In this document: positions 17,701-24,580 of the stretch, in pieces
Numbering within the stretch: position 1 is the stretch's first letter
Layout of the letters: the number at the start of each line of letters is the position of its first letter
Assembly: GCA_964551965.1 (NCBI GenBank)
Contig: CAZKFB010000002.1
Location: 1 to 64,000, forward strand
DNA: 64,000 bases
Source of the DNA: CAG-582 sp964551965
Lineage (GTDB): Bacteria > Bacillota_I > Bacilli_A > RF39 > UBA660
Direction of reading: 5' to 3'
Notes under the pieces: model-generated
The model's database searches: none
Told to the model about the DNA's origin: nothing
What the model saw: the letters and a program-made list of their open reading frames with translations, nothing else
Position numbers and translations under genes: made by a program

Positions 17701-18434
17701 AATATGAAATAGCTATTTGTCTAAATGGATTACCTTATGATGGAAGAACAATAAATGTTTATGAATACATACCAGCGAATATTATTAATATAACAGTAAA
17801 TAGTGAAATAATTACAAATATATCTACATCTGTTGGAACTAATATCGAATTTGCCGTATATTTTGATCCAACAAATGCAACTAATAAGAAAGTAAATATT
17901 ACTTCAAGTGATGAAAGTGTATTTACAGTTAAAGATAATACGATTATTCCTGTTAATAAAGGTAATGCTAAATTAATTATTGATCATCCTGATTATCATA
18001 GAGAAATTGAAATTACCATTTCTAATCAACTATCAAGTGATATCTATGAAGTTGATCATGTTAATAAAACGATATTTGTTAACTCTTTAAATGTTAAAGA
18101 ATTTACAAAAGAACTTTTAGTAAGTAATTTAAAATATTTATCTAGTGATTATACTATTGATAATCAACTAGTTAATAATAAGAATTTAGTGGGTACTGGT
18201 TCTACTATTACTAGTGGCGGTATAACTTATACGATAATTGTAATAGGTGATGTAAATCGTGATGGAGTCATAGCTTTAAATGATGTTACATATGTATATA
18301 GAATTTACAGAAAATCTATTGTAGTTGATAAATATCAAGAAAAAGCTGCTCATATTAACAATAATCCTAATATTAATTTAAATGATGTAACAACATTATT
18401 TAGATTCTATCGAGGAACTTATAATGAAATTTAA
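11763..18434 (+). CDS. Giant secreted multidomain protein with SH3b, repeated beta-sandwich modules, BIG2 and dockerin
   Basis: An N-terminal hydrophobic segment (about 8-24) is a signal peptide or anchor. An SH3b-like domain (NLNIRNTSSTSGTVLG to WVSKNYL, about 55-112) suggests wall binding. At least ten degenerate modules of roughly 100-170 residues follow, most ending in a GxYxxxxxY strand (for example GQYKVEFRY, GNYRMVVQY, GEYQLIATY, GDYSLIIYY, GEYLITVEY, GLYKLQISY, GKYTVTITY). Residues about 2005-2085 form a BIG2 Ig-like domain, then a dockerin: GDVNRDGVIALND is a canonical calcium loop and the second repeat (HINNNPNINLND) is degenerate. AGGA at 11749-11752 favours ATG 11763 over an in-frame GTG at 11754. 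It overlaps the next gene by 11 bases. Dockerins bind cohesins, and both downstream genes look cohesin-like. Confidence 0.88.
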   Translation: MKRYFNKIIAISLLIVVFAVSFNIRLDYDLDKQFRTIANSDKNAGSCTTGEGTIYYVTATNLNIRNTSSTSGTVLGTLSKCTQVTVYCTKNNFAKISKVSDKWVSKNYLSKSSTSCSNIGTTNTNKEPISFGSVDLRYSAYASGANDVNQMYRDKPGTIIMTLKGIKNVASDDQNNINVKIIQGSTDVTNDFDISRTGVSNGQATFTIKMRSGKVYPQGQYKVEFRYGSSGAYASRTFDLIGRYYHFNLAVRKTQGPATSPSNKYNTWEVSLTNVEPTNSSIFDYVLKIYDEWGNDCTDKFSVNRYNRYFSVTNKVGWWIGLWPGNYRMVVQYKNNSYTTARPNYQQVYNFSLGARTIEFQEQVDLRTSYRYTRYEETKPYTMRIIGKSGSQITLEELASDGVTYEKIQMSEDEFLNTYKNFSLSDVTFVSGRPVVKFNAISVVRFYNNIYYYNDGVGNKTATPEELETLYPGITAAIELTDIISGIRIYTFDTNGYVQYNDKGEKTIKNKLLQDKNKQILSVTGGQLNFKINYSYLSDNDKKVMPVITKSDGTVVNENDGFRVIRQEYESGSTEESTNNTMNLTIDYDNTLEDYTDTYTVTYRFEKVKETYSFTFSILDGEIDYYLQSTSDGHLTDPFDSYNGTPPGNKRYEWYLGFYMSKSGNLMDTKPSNSMSVKIYTEQADCTDNSSLSACESTIYFYRQKDYVIQLLNYKEGNVTFNLTYNDIAQRAPITLPINEFKTKYAEAYELFKYYQFDATTGDLLSTNKFNVKVQKLHTDTENDITYVTYIDENGKTVTNEDVIDFNKKYPEYYYNNALRYVFDENDNIINGRIRGSLRELRDENGQPYVGADVTNQFNISIDANPYNLERAITVLPKIEVKAGTYYAYVGFEGAMGVGYINNSDEPVITRERFPEMWNRNIHMTMIRYSEPQYDVDIKDPSTSNVGNDTTTLYANIDSTAEFNINPKYIYNYDGFSYRVEKLNGKNWVNVTDKFNITATFSSEKSNVIVKTIPSKTEGGKYRLAIDYTNDGFGLKDGTAYKEFEVNPKYYGLVFDTTDEIKFAKNYSENKCFEATGYFISHPENIQLKLVRVINQTTTDELVADTAKKRFLKDGVVVFNYDVSYTVDSENPDLLAYTVRLTNVKNAAIEGEYQLIATYKENNNETNTSTRNFNVSGNVYNYTISDEERPRIDSNNRYTIQRDVYVSHINEDRLDEIKYTIKMYNKTIRDYVDVSSVDANNRMFIISTGTPELYNKEYNGDTYEYKITLYIEVDPTVAPINEDAQFFIEFEYEESKREFKFSSLNTLFNWDASLKINGIFHDVEEDINVDKFYLNLSDITLDVTLNTPHENNANFSITKCFGETCQPSVSHEYNELFDATIERDHITLRYNNKQDGIKLTKGDYSLIIYYNDRDKVIIPFKVETEFVRIAFNDAVMYSDITSTKTVPNLFKNKRGHIQIPVTVLGTSYENTVVKITDTNGNGDYSREFNYNATSYINNHLLDITYNANTAEYGEYLITVEYTNADGNIVSDRFIFTLNKAYFNFELSEPKYEPNPPIANADPYGKVIYTINTENVFDGLSEAEKHRQKTIFASNAVITNSDNVDVTSFFEIAPTEESPLINFDIYLKYLKNQVEPGLYKLQISYRLNDYTVTQTSYFEIKDYEKSISVKNVDIISNTDDGRIHNNTGGIFKINIESIYDVSVEDIGVVVKDSKSNTVNNELNISKYSNHIDLELVAKEPAIASGKYTVTITYIDPETGKVTTNEDIEITIYGKYKKILIQNMQASSSTIYADESNQYYTFNLDTTNISDDELSKMQTRIYDINGNIVYSTIAEDNVTNAFNVSRTDNEYKIDILAFKARVGEYYVELLLTNEDNDYNVSNRLSFRIDRTKYRVRLSVDSKVTPSNIYNDDASAFYDVDSALVDYKFTSDYTNADAKYSIKVYNKGKEVKEIDNINLGSLEEWGMSYLTSKVSIDSLDVGEYEIAICLNGLPYDGRTINVYEYIPANIINITVNSEIITNISTSVGTNIEFAVYFDPTNATNKKVNITSSDESVFTVKDNTIIPVNKGNAKLIIDHPDYHREIEITISNQLSSDIYEVDHVNKTIFVNSLNVKEFTKELLVSNLKYLSSDYTIDNQLVNNKNLVGTGSTITSGGITYTIIVIGDVNRDGVIALNDVTYVYRIYRKSIVVDKYQEKAAHINNNPNINLNDVTTLFRFYRGTYNEI
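18246..18431 (+). other. Dockerin-like domain at the C-terminus of the giant protein
   Basis: Two duplicated segments. The first has Asp/Asn/Asp at calcium-loop positions 1, 3 and 5, and Asp at 12. The second keeps only the last Asn-Asp and the hydrophobic spacing. Both end in an F/Y-rich helix (YVYRIYRK, LFRFYRG), the usual dockerin symmetry. Confidence 0.8.
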
Positions 18435-18939
18435 AATTCTATTAGCTCTTTTATTACTAATGCCAATAAGTGTTAGTGCAGATAATATAATTAATTTTGA
18501 CTGCAAAAAAGAAAATGATTTATATGAATGTGATGTTGTAGGCAAAACCAAAGAATATATCAATGCAATTGATTTCAAAGTTTTGCTTCCATCATATGTT
18601 GAATCAAGTGAATTTATATTAAAAGAGAACTATCTTGGTTCAGCAGAAAACAATTGGGTATCAATTGTCTTTGATGAAAAAATAAATGGTGAATTTGAAA
18701 TAGGTACACTTAAAATAAAATCAAAGAGGGAATTAAAAATAGAAGATATCAAAGTCGATGAATTAAAAATAGTCAATGAAAATTTAGAAGAAATTGAAAT
18801 CGACAATAGTGATAAAAAAAGTGTAAATAATGACAAAAGTTTTTCGGTATTAACAAAAATTTTTGTGGGTTGTGTTATTATCATAATAGGAATATTCATA
18901 TATTTTATTATGAGTAGAAAGGGTGTATTTAAGAGATGA
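18424..18939 (+). CDS. Membrane-anchored cohesin-like protein, 171 residues
   Basis: Signal peptide at 1-20 (SVSA before DN), one beta-rich ectodomain (about 21-135) and a C-terminal membrane segment (about 144-165) with a short basic tail. The ectodomain has the cohesin strand order: IDFKVLLPSYVESSEF, then VSIVFDEKING, then GTLKIKSKREL. This resembles the YDPSVLE…VVFDGAING…ATLTFKAK series of cohesins, although sequence identity is low. GAGGA at 18412-18416 supports the start inside the end of the giant gene, so the two are translationally coupled. Expected role: hold the dockerin protein at the membrane. The fold call is inference from pattern; Cys residues near the N-terminus (FDCKK, ECDVV) may pair. 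Confidence 0.72.
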   Translation: MKFKILLALLLLMPISVSADNIINFDCKKENDLYECDVVGKTKEYINAIDFKVLLPSYVESSEFILKENYLGSAENNWVSIVFDEKINGEFEIGTLKIKSKRELKIEDIKVDELKIVNENLEEIEIDNSDKKSVNNDKSFSVLTKIFVGCVIIIIGIFIYFIMSRKGVFKR

Positions 18940-20387
18940 AAAAGAGCAAATTATTAATCATTTTAATTGCAACTTTTATGTTTCCAGGAATAGTAAATGC
19001 TTCTACATTAACAGTAAGTTGTAATAATGTAACGGTAGGAGAAAGCGCAAGATGTGTAATTCAAGGCAATTCTTCAGCTTTACAAGATATTGAAGGAAAG
19101 ATAAGCGTATCTGGACCAGCATCAATTACATCAGTTTCGGCAGGAAGCGGATTTACGGCTATGGAAAATGCTGTTTCTCCAAAAAGCGCTTCTTTTGCCT
19201 ATATTACTGATCGAGATAAGACTGGATCATTCACAATTGCAACTGTTAATATGAGCACTGAAGGTACAGGAACTGTTACGATAAGAGTAAATGGAGTTCA
19301 AGCAACAGTAAGTGATGGAAGTATTACATCTGAAAGAAGTGCATCATTTCTTGTTAAAGAAAAACCAACACAACCAACAACAGCACCAACAACAAAACCA
19401 ACAACGACAAAAACAACAAAAAAACCTAATCCAGTAAAACCTCCAGTAGTAACAAATCCAACAACAGCTCCAATTACTAATCCAGTATTGGAACCACTTA
19501 AATTAACTAGTGTTACAGTTGATGGATTTGAGGTAACATACAATAATGGAATTTATTATGTAACTACGGAATCATTCACAGAAAACGTTACAATTAGTGC
19601 AACTTCAACAGAAGGTGTAACTATTACTGGTACGGGAGTAAGAAATTTATCTCCCGGAAGAAATGCTGTTGAATTAGTACTTAGAAATTTATCAACATCT
19701 CAAGTTAATACATATCAACTTATTATTACAAGACCCGACGATACTGCTAATCACGATACTAAATTAACAGGTTTAAAAGTTGTTGACCATGGATTTGCAT
19801 TTAGTCCTGATAAATATGAATATACAATAAAAGTTCCTTATGATGTCGATGAATTATATGTAATAGCTGAAACCTTAAATGATGATGTTAACATTGCCGG
19901 AGTTGGATTAAAGACTCTAACTAAAGGAAATAATAAAATATATATTAAAGTATCTTACGGAAATGATTATTCTACTGACTATGTAATCAATATTAAAAGA
20001 AGTTATACAAAAATAATATTGATAATTCTTTCAATAGTTTTAGGAATTGGTTTAATTGGTGCAATAGTTTATGCATTGATTAATAGAAAAGCTGCTATGG
20101 AAGCAAGAATAGATATAAATAATAGAGCTAGAGCCGAACTTAATAGACAAATGAATACAAATACTTCAAGTATTCAAGTAAATGGTCAAAATGTTGTAGG
20201 AGTTGGAAGAAAGACAGTTGTTCCAACTAAGGTTGTCAATGTAAAAACACCTAGTGCTCAACAAGGACCGGGAATTACGAAAACTGTTGTAACTCAAAAT
20301 ATGAATCCTAATGTTCAAGTTGTTAGAACAACTCCCGATGGATTTGAAAATACAATGGTTATTGACAATTTAGAAGATAAAGAATAA
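18936..20387 (+). CDS. Membrane-anchored protein with cohesin-like domain and two cadherin-like beta sandwiches
   Basis: Signal peptide (NA before ST, about 1-22). A cohesin-like domain (about 23-145; VSCNNVTVGESARCVI, GSFTIATVNMSTEGTGTVTI) follows, then a Pro/Thr/Lys linker (TTAPTTKPTTT). Two cadherin-like beta-sandwich domains come next (about 185-265 and 275-350; LTGLKVVDHGFAFSPDKYEYTIKV). A membrane segment lies at about 358-382 and a cytosolic tail of about 100 residues is rich in Asn/Val/Thr. The ATG shares ATGA with the stop of the preceding gene. This is a longer, second candidate receptor for the dockerin protein. Domain calls are from pattern only; coupling of the three genes strengthens them. 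Confidence 0.75.
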   Translation: MKKSKLLIILIATFMFPGIVNASTLTVSCNNVTVGESARCVIQGNSSALQDIEGKISVSGPASITSVSAGSGFTAMENAVSPKSASFAYITDRDKTGSFTIATVNMSTEGTGTVTIRVNGVQATVSDGSITSERSASFLVKEKPTQPTTAPTTKPTTTKTTKKPNPVKPPVVTNPTTAPITNPVLEPLKLTSVTVDGFEVTYNNGIYYVTTESFTENVTISATSTEGVTITGTGVRNLSPGRNAVELVLRNLSTSQVNTYQLIITRPDDTANHDTKLTGLKVVDHGFAFSPDKYEYTIKVPYDVDELYVIAETLNDDVNIAGVGLKTLTKGNNKIYIKVSYGNDYSTDYVINIKRSYTKIILIILSIVLGIGLIGAIVYALINRKAAMEARIDINNRARAELNRQMNTNTSSIQVNGQNVVGVGRKTVVPTKVVNVKTPSAQQGPGITKTVVTQNMNPNVQVVRTTPDGFENTMVIDNLEDKE

Positions 20388-20412
20388 AACTTACTTTTTA
20401 GTAAGTTTTTTT
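20386..20412 (+). terminator. Intrinsic terminator of the dockerin/cohesin operon
   Basis: AAAACTTACT (20386-20395), loop TTTT, AGTAAGTTTT (20400-20409), T run. Confidence 0.88.
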
Positions 20413-20414
20413 TA

Positions 20415-20423
20415 TGATATAAT
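20415..20423 (+). promoter_or_regulatory. Extended -10 promoter
   Basis: TGA then TATAAT (20418-20423), directly after the preceding terminator. Confidence 0.6.
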
Positions 20424-20446
20424 AACTAATAGAATAGAGTGATAAT

Positions 20447-21019
20447 ATGATTGAAACACTAATCATTATTCCGATTATATCAACGGCATTTGTATTCTTT
20501 ATTTCTGGTATAATACCTTATGCTTTAGGTAATGACATAAATACGATTTATATAGTTATATCAACATTAGTTTTATTAATATCATCTTTTCTATTGCCAA
20601 ATAGTTTAAATAAAACTCTAAAAAATATAAAGTTTATAAATAATTTAAATAATCATAGTAATTTATGTTCTAGTTATGTATCTTTTTTACTATTATTTAT
20701 CTTTGCTATTGCTTTATTAATTAACGCAATATTTATTAAATTTAGTATTTTTAAATTCTTTATAGGTATAGCTATTACAATATTATTTATATATATCAAT
20801 TATCTTTTATTTGCCTTTAAAGAATGTGTATTAGAGTGTATATATATAGAAGAAGAAAATGGTCTTAATTGTATTACTTTTATCGATGAAGAAGAAAAGA
20901 TAATAGAATACTATACAAAAGAAAAAGTAAAAGAAAATACTCATTATAAAGTAGTAATGAATAAACATACGAGATGGGTTAAAAAAATAGTATCAGAAGT
21001 AATTGTGTTGGAAGGATAA
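20447..21019 (+). CDS. Integral membrane protein with four membrane segments, unknown function
   Basis: Hydrophobic segments at about 4-24, 33-50, 76-95 and 101-122 are followed by a cytosolic or external tail of about 65 residues rich in Glu/Lys. No conserved motif is recognised. The ATG has only a weak GAGTG-type SD. The next gene starts 6 bases after the stop, so the two are an operon. Four Cys are present, two of them in the CVLEC pair just after the last membrane segment. Confidence 0.65.
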   Translation: MIETLIIIPIISTAFVFFISGIIPYALGNDINTIYIVISTLVLLISSFLLPNSLNKTLKNIKFINNLNNHSNLCSSYVSFLLLFIFAIALLINAIFIKFSIFKFFIGIAITILFIYINYLLFAFKECVLECIYIEEENGLNCITFIDEEEKIIEYYTKEKVKENTHYKVVMNKHTRWVKKIVSEVIVLEG

Positions 21020-21025
21020 AGTTTT

Positions 21026-21883
21026 ATGAATAATGAAAATAATAATAGTAATAATTATGTTGCTCCTAAAAGTGTTGATTTAAATAATGCTGATCTAAGA
21101 GAAGCATCTGATATTCTAAATCGTGAAAGAACTAATATAGTAAGTGCAACATTACAAGCCAATTCTGCAATTAATGCGGAAGATGCAAAAGTTGTTAACA
21201 ATGCTATTAAAGTAAAGAAGAAGAATCCCCTTATAAATGCCTTAATAGTAATAATTAGTCTTATTGTTGGTGGGGCTTTAATCTTCTTCGCCTTAAAATA
21301 TTCTAAAGAATTTATTGATAAAGGAGAAGAACCAACTACAACAACAACGACAACTAGATTGAATATGCATACTAAAGTATTAAATTATTTAACTGATTTA
21401 TCAAAAGTTAGAAAGTTTGAAACTTCAAGTAGAATATTGTTCCTTCTTCCAGGAAACTTTGACCTAGTTAATAATAGTTTATATTACTTTTCCATTGATA
21501 AAAATGAGGCTTCAGTAATTAATCAAACTTACGGAACATATACTATAGTAGATGAAGCCTTAGTGCTTGACAATAATGAACGATTTGAAATTACCGAAGG
21601 TGGAATTAGTCAAAATGATATTATTCTAAATATCTATGATGATGAATATAAGTATTATTATAGTAAGAATGAAGGATATAATAGTTTGCTATTGATTAAT
21701 GGTACTTTAAAATGTGAGACTAGCCTTTACTTGACATCAGATACAATAAGTACTAATATTATAATGTCCGGTTATCAAGAAACTCAAGATAGTATAATAT
21801 TGAGTAATGGGACAGTTTTTAGTAAACAAGATAAAGTAATTGTTGATAATATTAATAATAAATATTTAACACTAGCTGGGTAA
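21026..21883 (+). CDS. Single-pass membrane protein with Thr-rich stalk and outside domain
   Basis: A cytosolic N-terminal part of about 65 residues (Asn-rich start, then NNADLREASDILNRER) precedes one membrane segment (about 70-90). A poly-Thr linker (EEPTTTTTTTR, about 101-111) leads to an ectodomain of about 170 residues with a repetitive strand pattern and one Cys. I do not recognise it. The linker type recurs in other membrane proteins of this window. It is in an operon with the four-segment membrane protein upstream; an inverted repeat spans its stop codon. Confidence 0.68.
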   Translation: MNNENNNSNNYVAPKSVDLNNADLREASDILNRERTNIVSATLQANSAINAEDAKVVNNAIKVKKKNPLINALIVIISLIVGGALIFFALKYSKEFIDKGEEPTTTTTTTRLNMHTKVLNYLTDLSKVRKFETSSRILFLLPGNFDLVNNSLYYFSIDKNEASVINQTYGTYTIVDEALVLDNNERFEITEGGISQNDIILNIYDDEYKYYYSKNEGYNSLLLINGTLKCETSLYLTSDTISTNIIMSGYQETQDSIILSNGTVFSKQDKVIVDNINNKYLTLAG

Positions 21884-21906
21884 TAAAGTGTTAAATAATA
21901 TGTTTT
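21863..21906 (+). terminator. Inverted repeat at gene end, possible weak terminator
   Basis: TATTTAACACT (21863-21873) and AGTGTTAAATA (21887-21897) are perfect 11-base arms with a 13-base loop. A run of five T follows only after a few bases, so termination may be partial. Confidence 0.5.
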
Positions 21907-21909
21907 TAC

Positions 21910-21938
21910 TATACATGAATATTGCTAAATGATATAAT
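21910..21938 (+). promoter_or_regulatory. Promoter of the HD-domain gene
   Basis: TATACA (21910-21915), 17-base spacer, TGA-TATAAT (-10 at 21933-21938). Its position rules out a TTG start at 21922. Confidence 0.65.
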
Positions 21939-21963
21939 TAGAAAGTACAGGAGTGAATTAATC

Positions 21964-22485
21964 ATGAAGAATGATTTAAGTTTTGAGGCTATTGCATCAA
22001 ATATACTTAGTAATAAGAAATTTAATAAAATATCACTTGAAACTCATCATGGAATGTCAAGAATGGATCATTCTTTGAAAGTTGCAAGATATGTTTATAA
22101 TATTTCAAAAAAATTACATTTAGATTATGAATCAGCTACTAGAGCAGCTATTCTACATGATTTTTTTACAAATGATGAATTGTGTGGAACTAAGGGATTT
22201 GCTGAGTTAGTTGTTCACCCATCTATTGCTTTAGCCAATGCAAAAGGTGAATTTAACCTTAATGAAATAGAGACAAATGCTATTGAAACACATATGTTTC
22301 CAGCAAGTTTAAAATTCCCTAAATATAAGGAAAGCTGGGTATTATCTTTAGTTGATAAGACAATTTCAACTGTTGAATTATTCCAACATAAATTTAAATA
22401 TACAAGATTTACTAATAAAGTTAAAAATAAGTTAGATCTTGCAGGAATATGTGCATATTACATAATAACAATGGGACGCAAATAG
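21964..22485 (+). CDS. HD-domain phosphohydrolase family protein, 173 residues
   Basis: The HD metal site is visible: His36 in MDHSLKVARYV, His65-Asp66 in AAILHDFF and Asp131 in SLVDKTIS. His residues in ELVVHPS and ETHMFP fit the extra metal ligands of two-metal HD enzymes. Such proteins hydrolyse phosphate esters of nucleotides or second messengers; substrate unknown. Start chosen at ATG 21964 with AGGAG 10 bases upstream. It is a single gene between its own promoter and terminator, just ahead of tRNA-Arg. Family is confident, function not. Confidence 0.8.
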   Translation: MKNDLSFEAIASNILSNKKFNKISLETHHGMSRMDHSLKVARYVYNISKKLHLDYESATRAAILHDFFTNDELCGTKGFAELVVHPSIALANAKGEFNLNEIETNAIETHMFPASLKFPKYKESWVLSLVDKTISTVELFQHKFKYTRFTNKVKNKLDLAGICAYYIITMGRK

Positions 22486-22505
22486 TTCACATTGTTATTT
22501 TTTTG
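22464..22505 (+). terminator. Intrinsic terminator after the HD gene
   Basis: AATAACAATG (22464-22473) pairs with CATTGTTATT (22490-22499) across a 16-base loop containing the stop codon, followed by T residues. Confidence 0.7.
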
Positions 22506-22522
22506 TGATAATATAATTATAT

Positions 22523-22599
22523 GTTCTCGTAGCTCAGTAGGATAGAGCGTTTGCCTCCTAAGCGAAAGGTCGGGAGTTCGATTCTCCCCGGGAACACCA
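22523..22599 (+). tRNA. tRNA-Arg, anticodon CCT
   Basis: A full cloverleaf can be drawn: acceptor GTTCTCG/CGGGAAC, D arm GCTC/GAGC, anticodon stem TTTGC/GCGAA with loop CTCCTAA (anticodon CCT, reading AGG), T arm GGGAG-TTCGATT-CTCCC, discriminator A and encoded CCA. TATAAT at 22512-22517 lies immediately upstream. No integrase or repeated 3' end is seen nearby, so there is no sign that it serves as an integration site here. Confidence 0.95.
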
Positions 22600-22625
22600 T
22601 TTATTATAGAATTTTTAATTACAAA

Positions 22626-22676
22626 TTATTTACATTGATTTTTAGTGTTCTATGTAAATAAATGTTTATTAACATT
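22626..22676 (+). promoter_or_regulatory. Operator-like inverted repeats over the peptidase promoter
   Basis: TTATTTACAT (22626-22635) and ATGTAAATAA (22652-22661) are perfect 10-base arms, 16 bases apart. They cover a candidate -35 (TTTACA, 22629-22634) and -10 (TATGTA, 22651-22656). A second palindrome AATGTT-TATT-AACATT follows at 22661-22676. The layout suggests repressor binding. Confidence 0.5.
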
Positions 22677-22729
22677 AATATAAATATTTCAATAAGGAAT
22701 CTATACAAATAAGAAAGAATTGGTTGATA

Positions 22730-23371
22730 ATGATAAATAAAGTATTGCAAACAGAAAAACGAGTTGTTCTTCCTGTTGAAAATATTCAGCAATTGCCAGA
22801 ATTACCAGCGGGATGCGAAGTTACTTCCGCTGCCATTGTAATGAATTATGAAGGTATCAAGGTAGATAAAGTGGAACTTTTATCTTATTTACCAATAATG
22901 GAATCAGCTAATGCAAATGGATGTTGGGAATCACCATGGTGTAAATTCATAGGCAACCCTAAACTTAGTTATTATGGTTGCTATGCACCCGTAATTATCG
23001 AAACTTTAAATGTTTTTTTTAAAAACAATAACATTGATTATTTTGAAGTAGTTGATATCAGTAATAGTTCAATAAAAGAATTATATGAGCAGATTGACAA
23101 TGGACATCCAGTTATAGTATGGGCAACAATGTTTATGAAAGAATCTTATACTGGAAGATCTTCTTGGACCCTTCAAGACGGAACAAAATTTGATTGGAAA
23201 TCAAATGAACATTGTTTAGTTCTTATAGGATATGACAAAGAAAAAAATACAGTTATTTTTTCAGATCCATTTGATAGTAAGGGTACAGTTGAGTATGATG
23301 TTGACCTTTTTAACAAAAGATTTACTGAACTTTATAATCAGGCTCTTATAATAAGAAGAAAAGGAAAATAG
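22730..23371 (+). CDS. C39-like cysteine peptidase family protein without signal peptide
   Basis: The peptidase C39_2 pattern is present: LPAGCEVTSAAIVMNYEG with the candidate catalytic Cys, FIGNP, YGCYAPVIIETLN, GHPVIVWATM, then NEHCLVLIGYD with the catalytic His and FSDP with the Asp. Most relatives are exported; here the N-terminus (MINKVLQTEKRVVLPVEN) has no signal peptide or anchor, and no upstream in-frame start would add one before a stop at 22676. ATG 22730 is chosen, but an in-frame TTG at 22724 is possible and the SD is poor. It has its own promoter region with operator-like repeats. Could be cytosolic or exported by another route. Confidence 0.78.
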   Translation: MINKVLQTEKRVVLPVENIQQLPELPAGCEVTSAAIVMNYEGIKVDKVELLSYLPIMESANANGCWESPWCKFIGNPKLSYYGCYAPVIIETLNVFFKNNNIDYFEVVDISNSSIKELYEQIDNGHPVIVWATMFMKESYTGRSSWTLQDGTKFDWKSNEHCLVLIGYDKEKNTVIFSDPFDSKGTVEYDVDLFNKRFTELYNQALIIRRKGK

Positions 23372-23472
23372 GAGATAATTAGAATATTATTAAACAAATT
23401 CTCTTTATAGGATTGGCTATTATATACTTCTTGCAATATTTATGATAGAATTATCTTAGAAAGGTGATGTTT

Positions 23473-24537
23473 ATGAAAAAGAGACTTTATACATTTATAG
23501 CTACAGTTCTTATGGTATTATTAGTACCATCTATGGTAAGTGCAAAAGTTTTAGTTGCTGGTGAAAATACAACTAAATTAGATGGAAAGCACAATGAGTC
23601 AAAACTAATATTTGGAAACTCCGTTTATAATTCAGCAGAGATTGATGGTTTAGCAATGGTTTTTGGAAATCAAGTTAATGGTGATGGCAAAACTGACATT
23701 GGTGGATATGCAGGTAATATTATTACAATATCTGATGATGTTAAAAGGGATTTATTCGTTGCTGGTAATATGATTACAATTACTGATAAAGCAAAACTAA
23801 ATCGTGATTTATTCATAGCTGGTAATATGATTACTGTCAGTAGTGATGTTGCAAGAAACTTAAATGTTGCAGGCTCAGTAGTTGATATAAGTGGTATCGA
23901 AGTTAAAGGAAATGCTCATATTTATGCTGATTCAATTATCATTGATGAGAAAACTAAAATAGTTGGAACATTAACAATTGATGAGACTTGTGAAGTTGAA
24001 GGCATGACGGCAAGTAACTATGGAAAACTTGTAAAAGAAAAATCTGAAGAAGTTGTTGAAGAATCACTTCAAACTAAAATAGTAGATGCTATTATAAGTG
24101 TATTAACTAGTTATGTTTCGGCTTTAATTATTTTACTATTATTCTCTAAAGTAAGAAAAGCTTTAGATAAAACTAAGTTTGAAGGTAAAACTGTAATTGG
24201 TTCTTCATTCAAAGGGTTAGCTGCATTAATAGTTGTACCAATTGTTTCTATCTTTGCAATGGTTACTGGTATATTATTACCAATATCATTAATTACATTA
24301 GCCCTATATGTATTTGCTATCTATATGGCTGGTATACTTGCAAGTTATATATTTACTCATAATATTTGGAAATTAAAATTAAAACCAAATTTCTATTTAG
24401 AATTATTAGCAGGTATAGTTGTAGTTAAAGTATTATCATATGTACCATATGTTGGTGGATTAGTTGGTGCTGTAATGTTATTCTATGGACTTGGACTAAT
24501 TTGTGAACTTGTACTTGGCTTAATTAAGAATAAGTAA
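23473..24537 (+). CDS. Exported bactofilin-like beta-helix domain fused to four membrane segments
   Basis: A signal peptide (MVSA before KV, about 1-24) is followed by a right-handed beta-helix-like domain of repeated short rungs (about 35-185): VKRDLFVAGNMITI, LNRDLFIAGNMITV, VARNLNVAGSVVDI, the bactofilin/polymer-forming pattern. Four membrane segments fill about 210-350. AAAGG spaced 8 bases from ATG 23473 makes it preferable to the in-frame GTG/ATG at 23464/23467. Bactofilins are usually cytosolic scaffolds; here the signal peptide places the rung domain outside. Function unknown; it could shape or organise the envelope. Single gene with its own terminator. Confidence 0.78.
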   Translation: MKKRLYTFIATVLMVLLVPSMVSAKVLVAGENTTKLDGKHNESKLIFGNSVYNSAEIDGLAMVFGNQVNGDGKTDIGGYAGNIITISDDVKRDLFVAGNMITITDKAKLNRDLFIAGNMITVSSDVARNLNVAGSVVDISGIEVKGNAHIYADSIIIDEKTKIVGTLTIDETCEVEGMTASNYGKLVKEKSEEVVEESLQTKIVDAIISVLTSYVSALIILLLFSKVRKALDKTKFEGKTVIGSSFKGLAALIVVPIVSIFAMVTGILLPISLITLALYVFAIYMAGILASYIFTHNIWKLKLKPNFYLELLAGIVVVKVLSYVPYVGGLVGAVMLFYGLGLICELVLGLIKNK

Positions 24538-24542
24538 TAAAG

Positions 24543-24566
24543 AAGATAACTAAAGTTATCTTTTTT
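24543..24566 (+). terminator. Intrinsic terminator
   Basis: AAGATAAC (24543-24550), loop TAAA, GTTATCTT (24555-24562), T run. Confidence 0.88.
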
Positions 24567-24580
24567 ATATTATTTATTGA

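Noticed and set aside
22523..22599. tRNA-Arg as an attachment site for a mobile element
   Set aside because: No integrase nearby and no second copy of the tRNA 3' end seen in the window.
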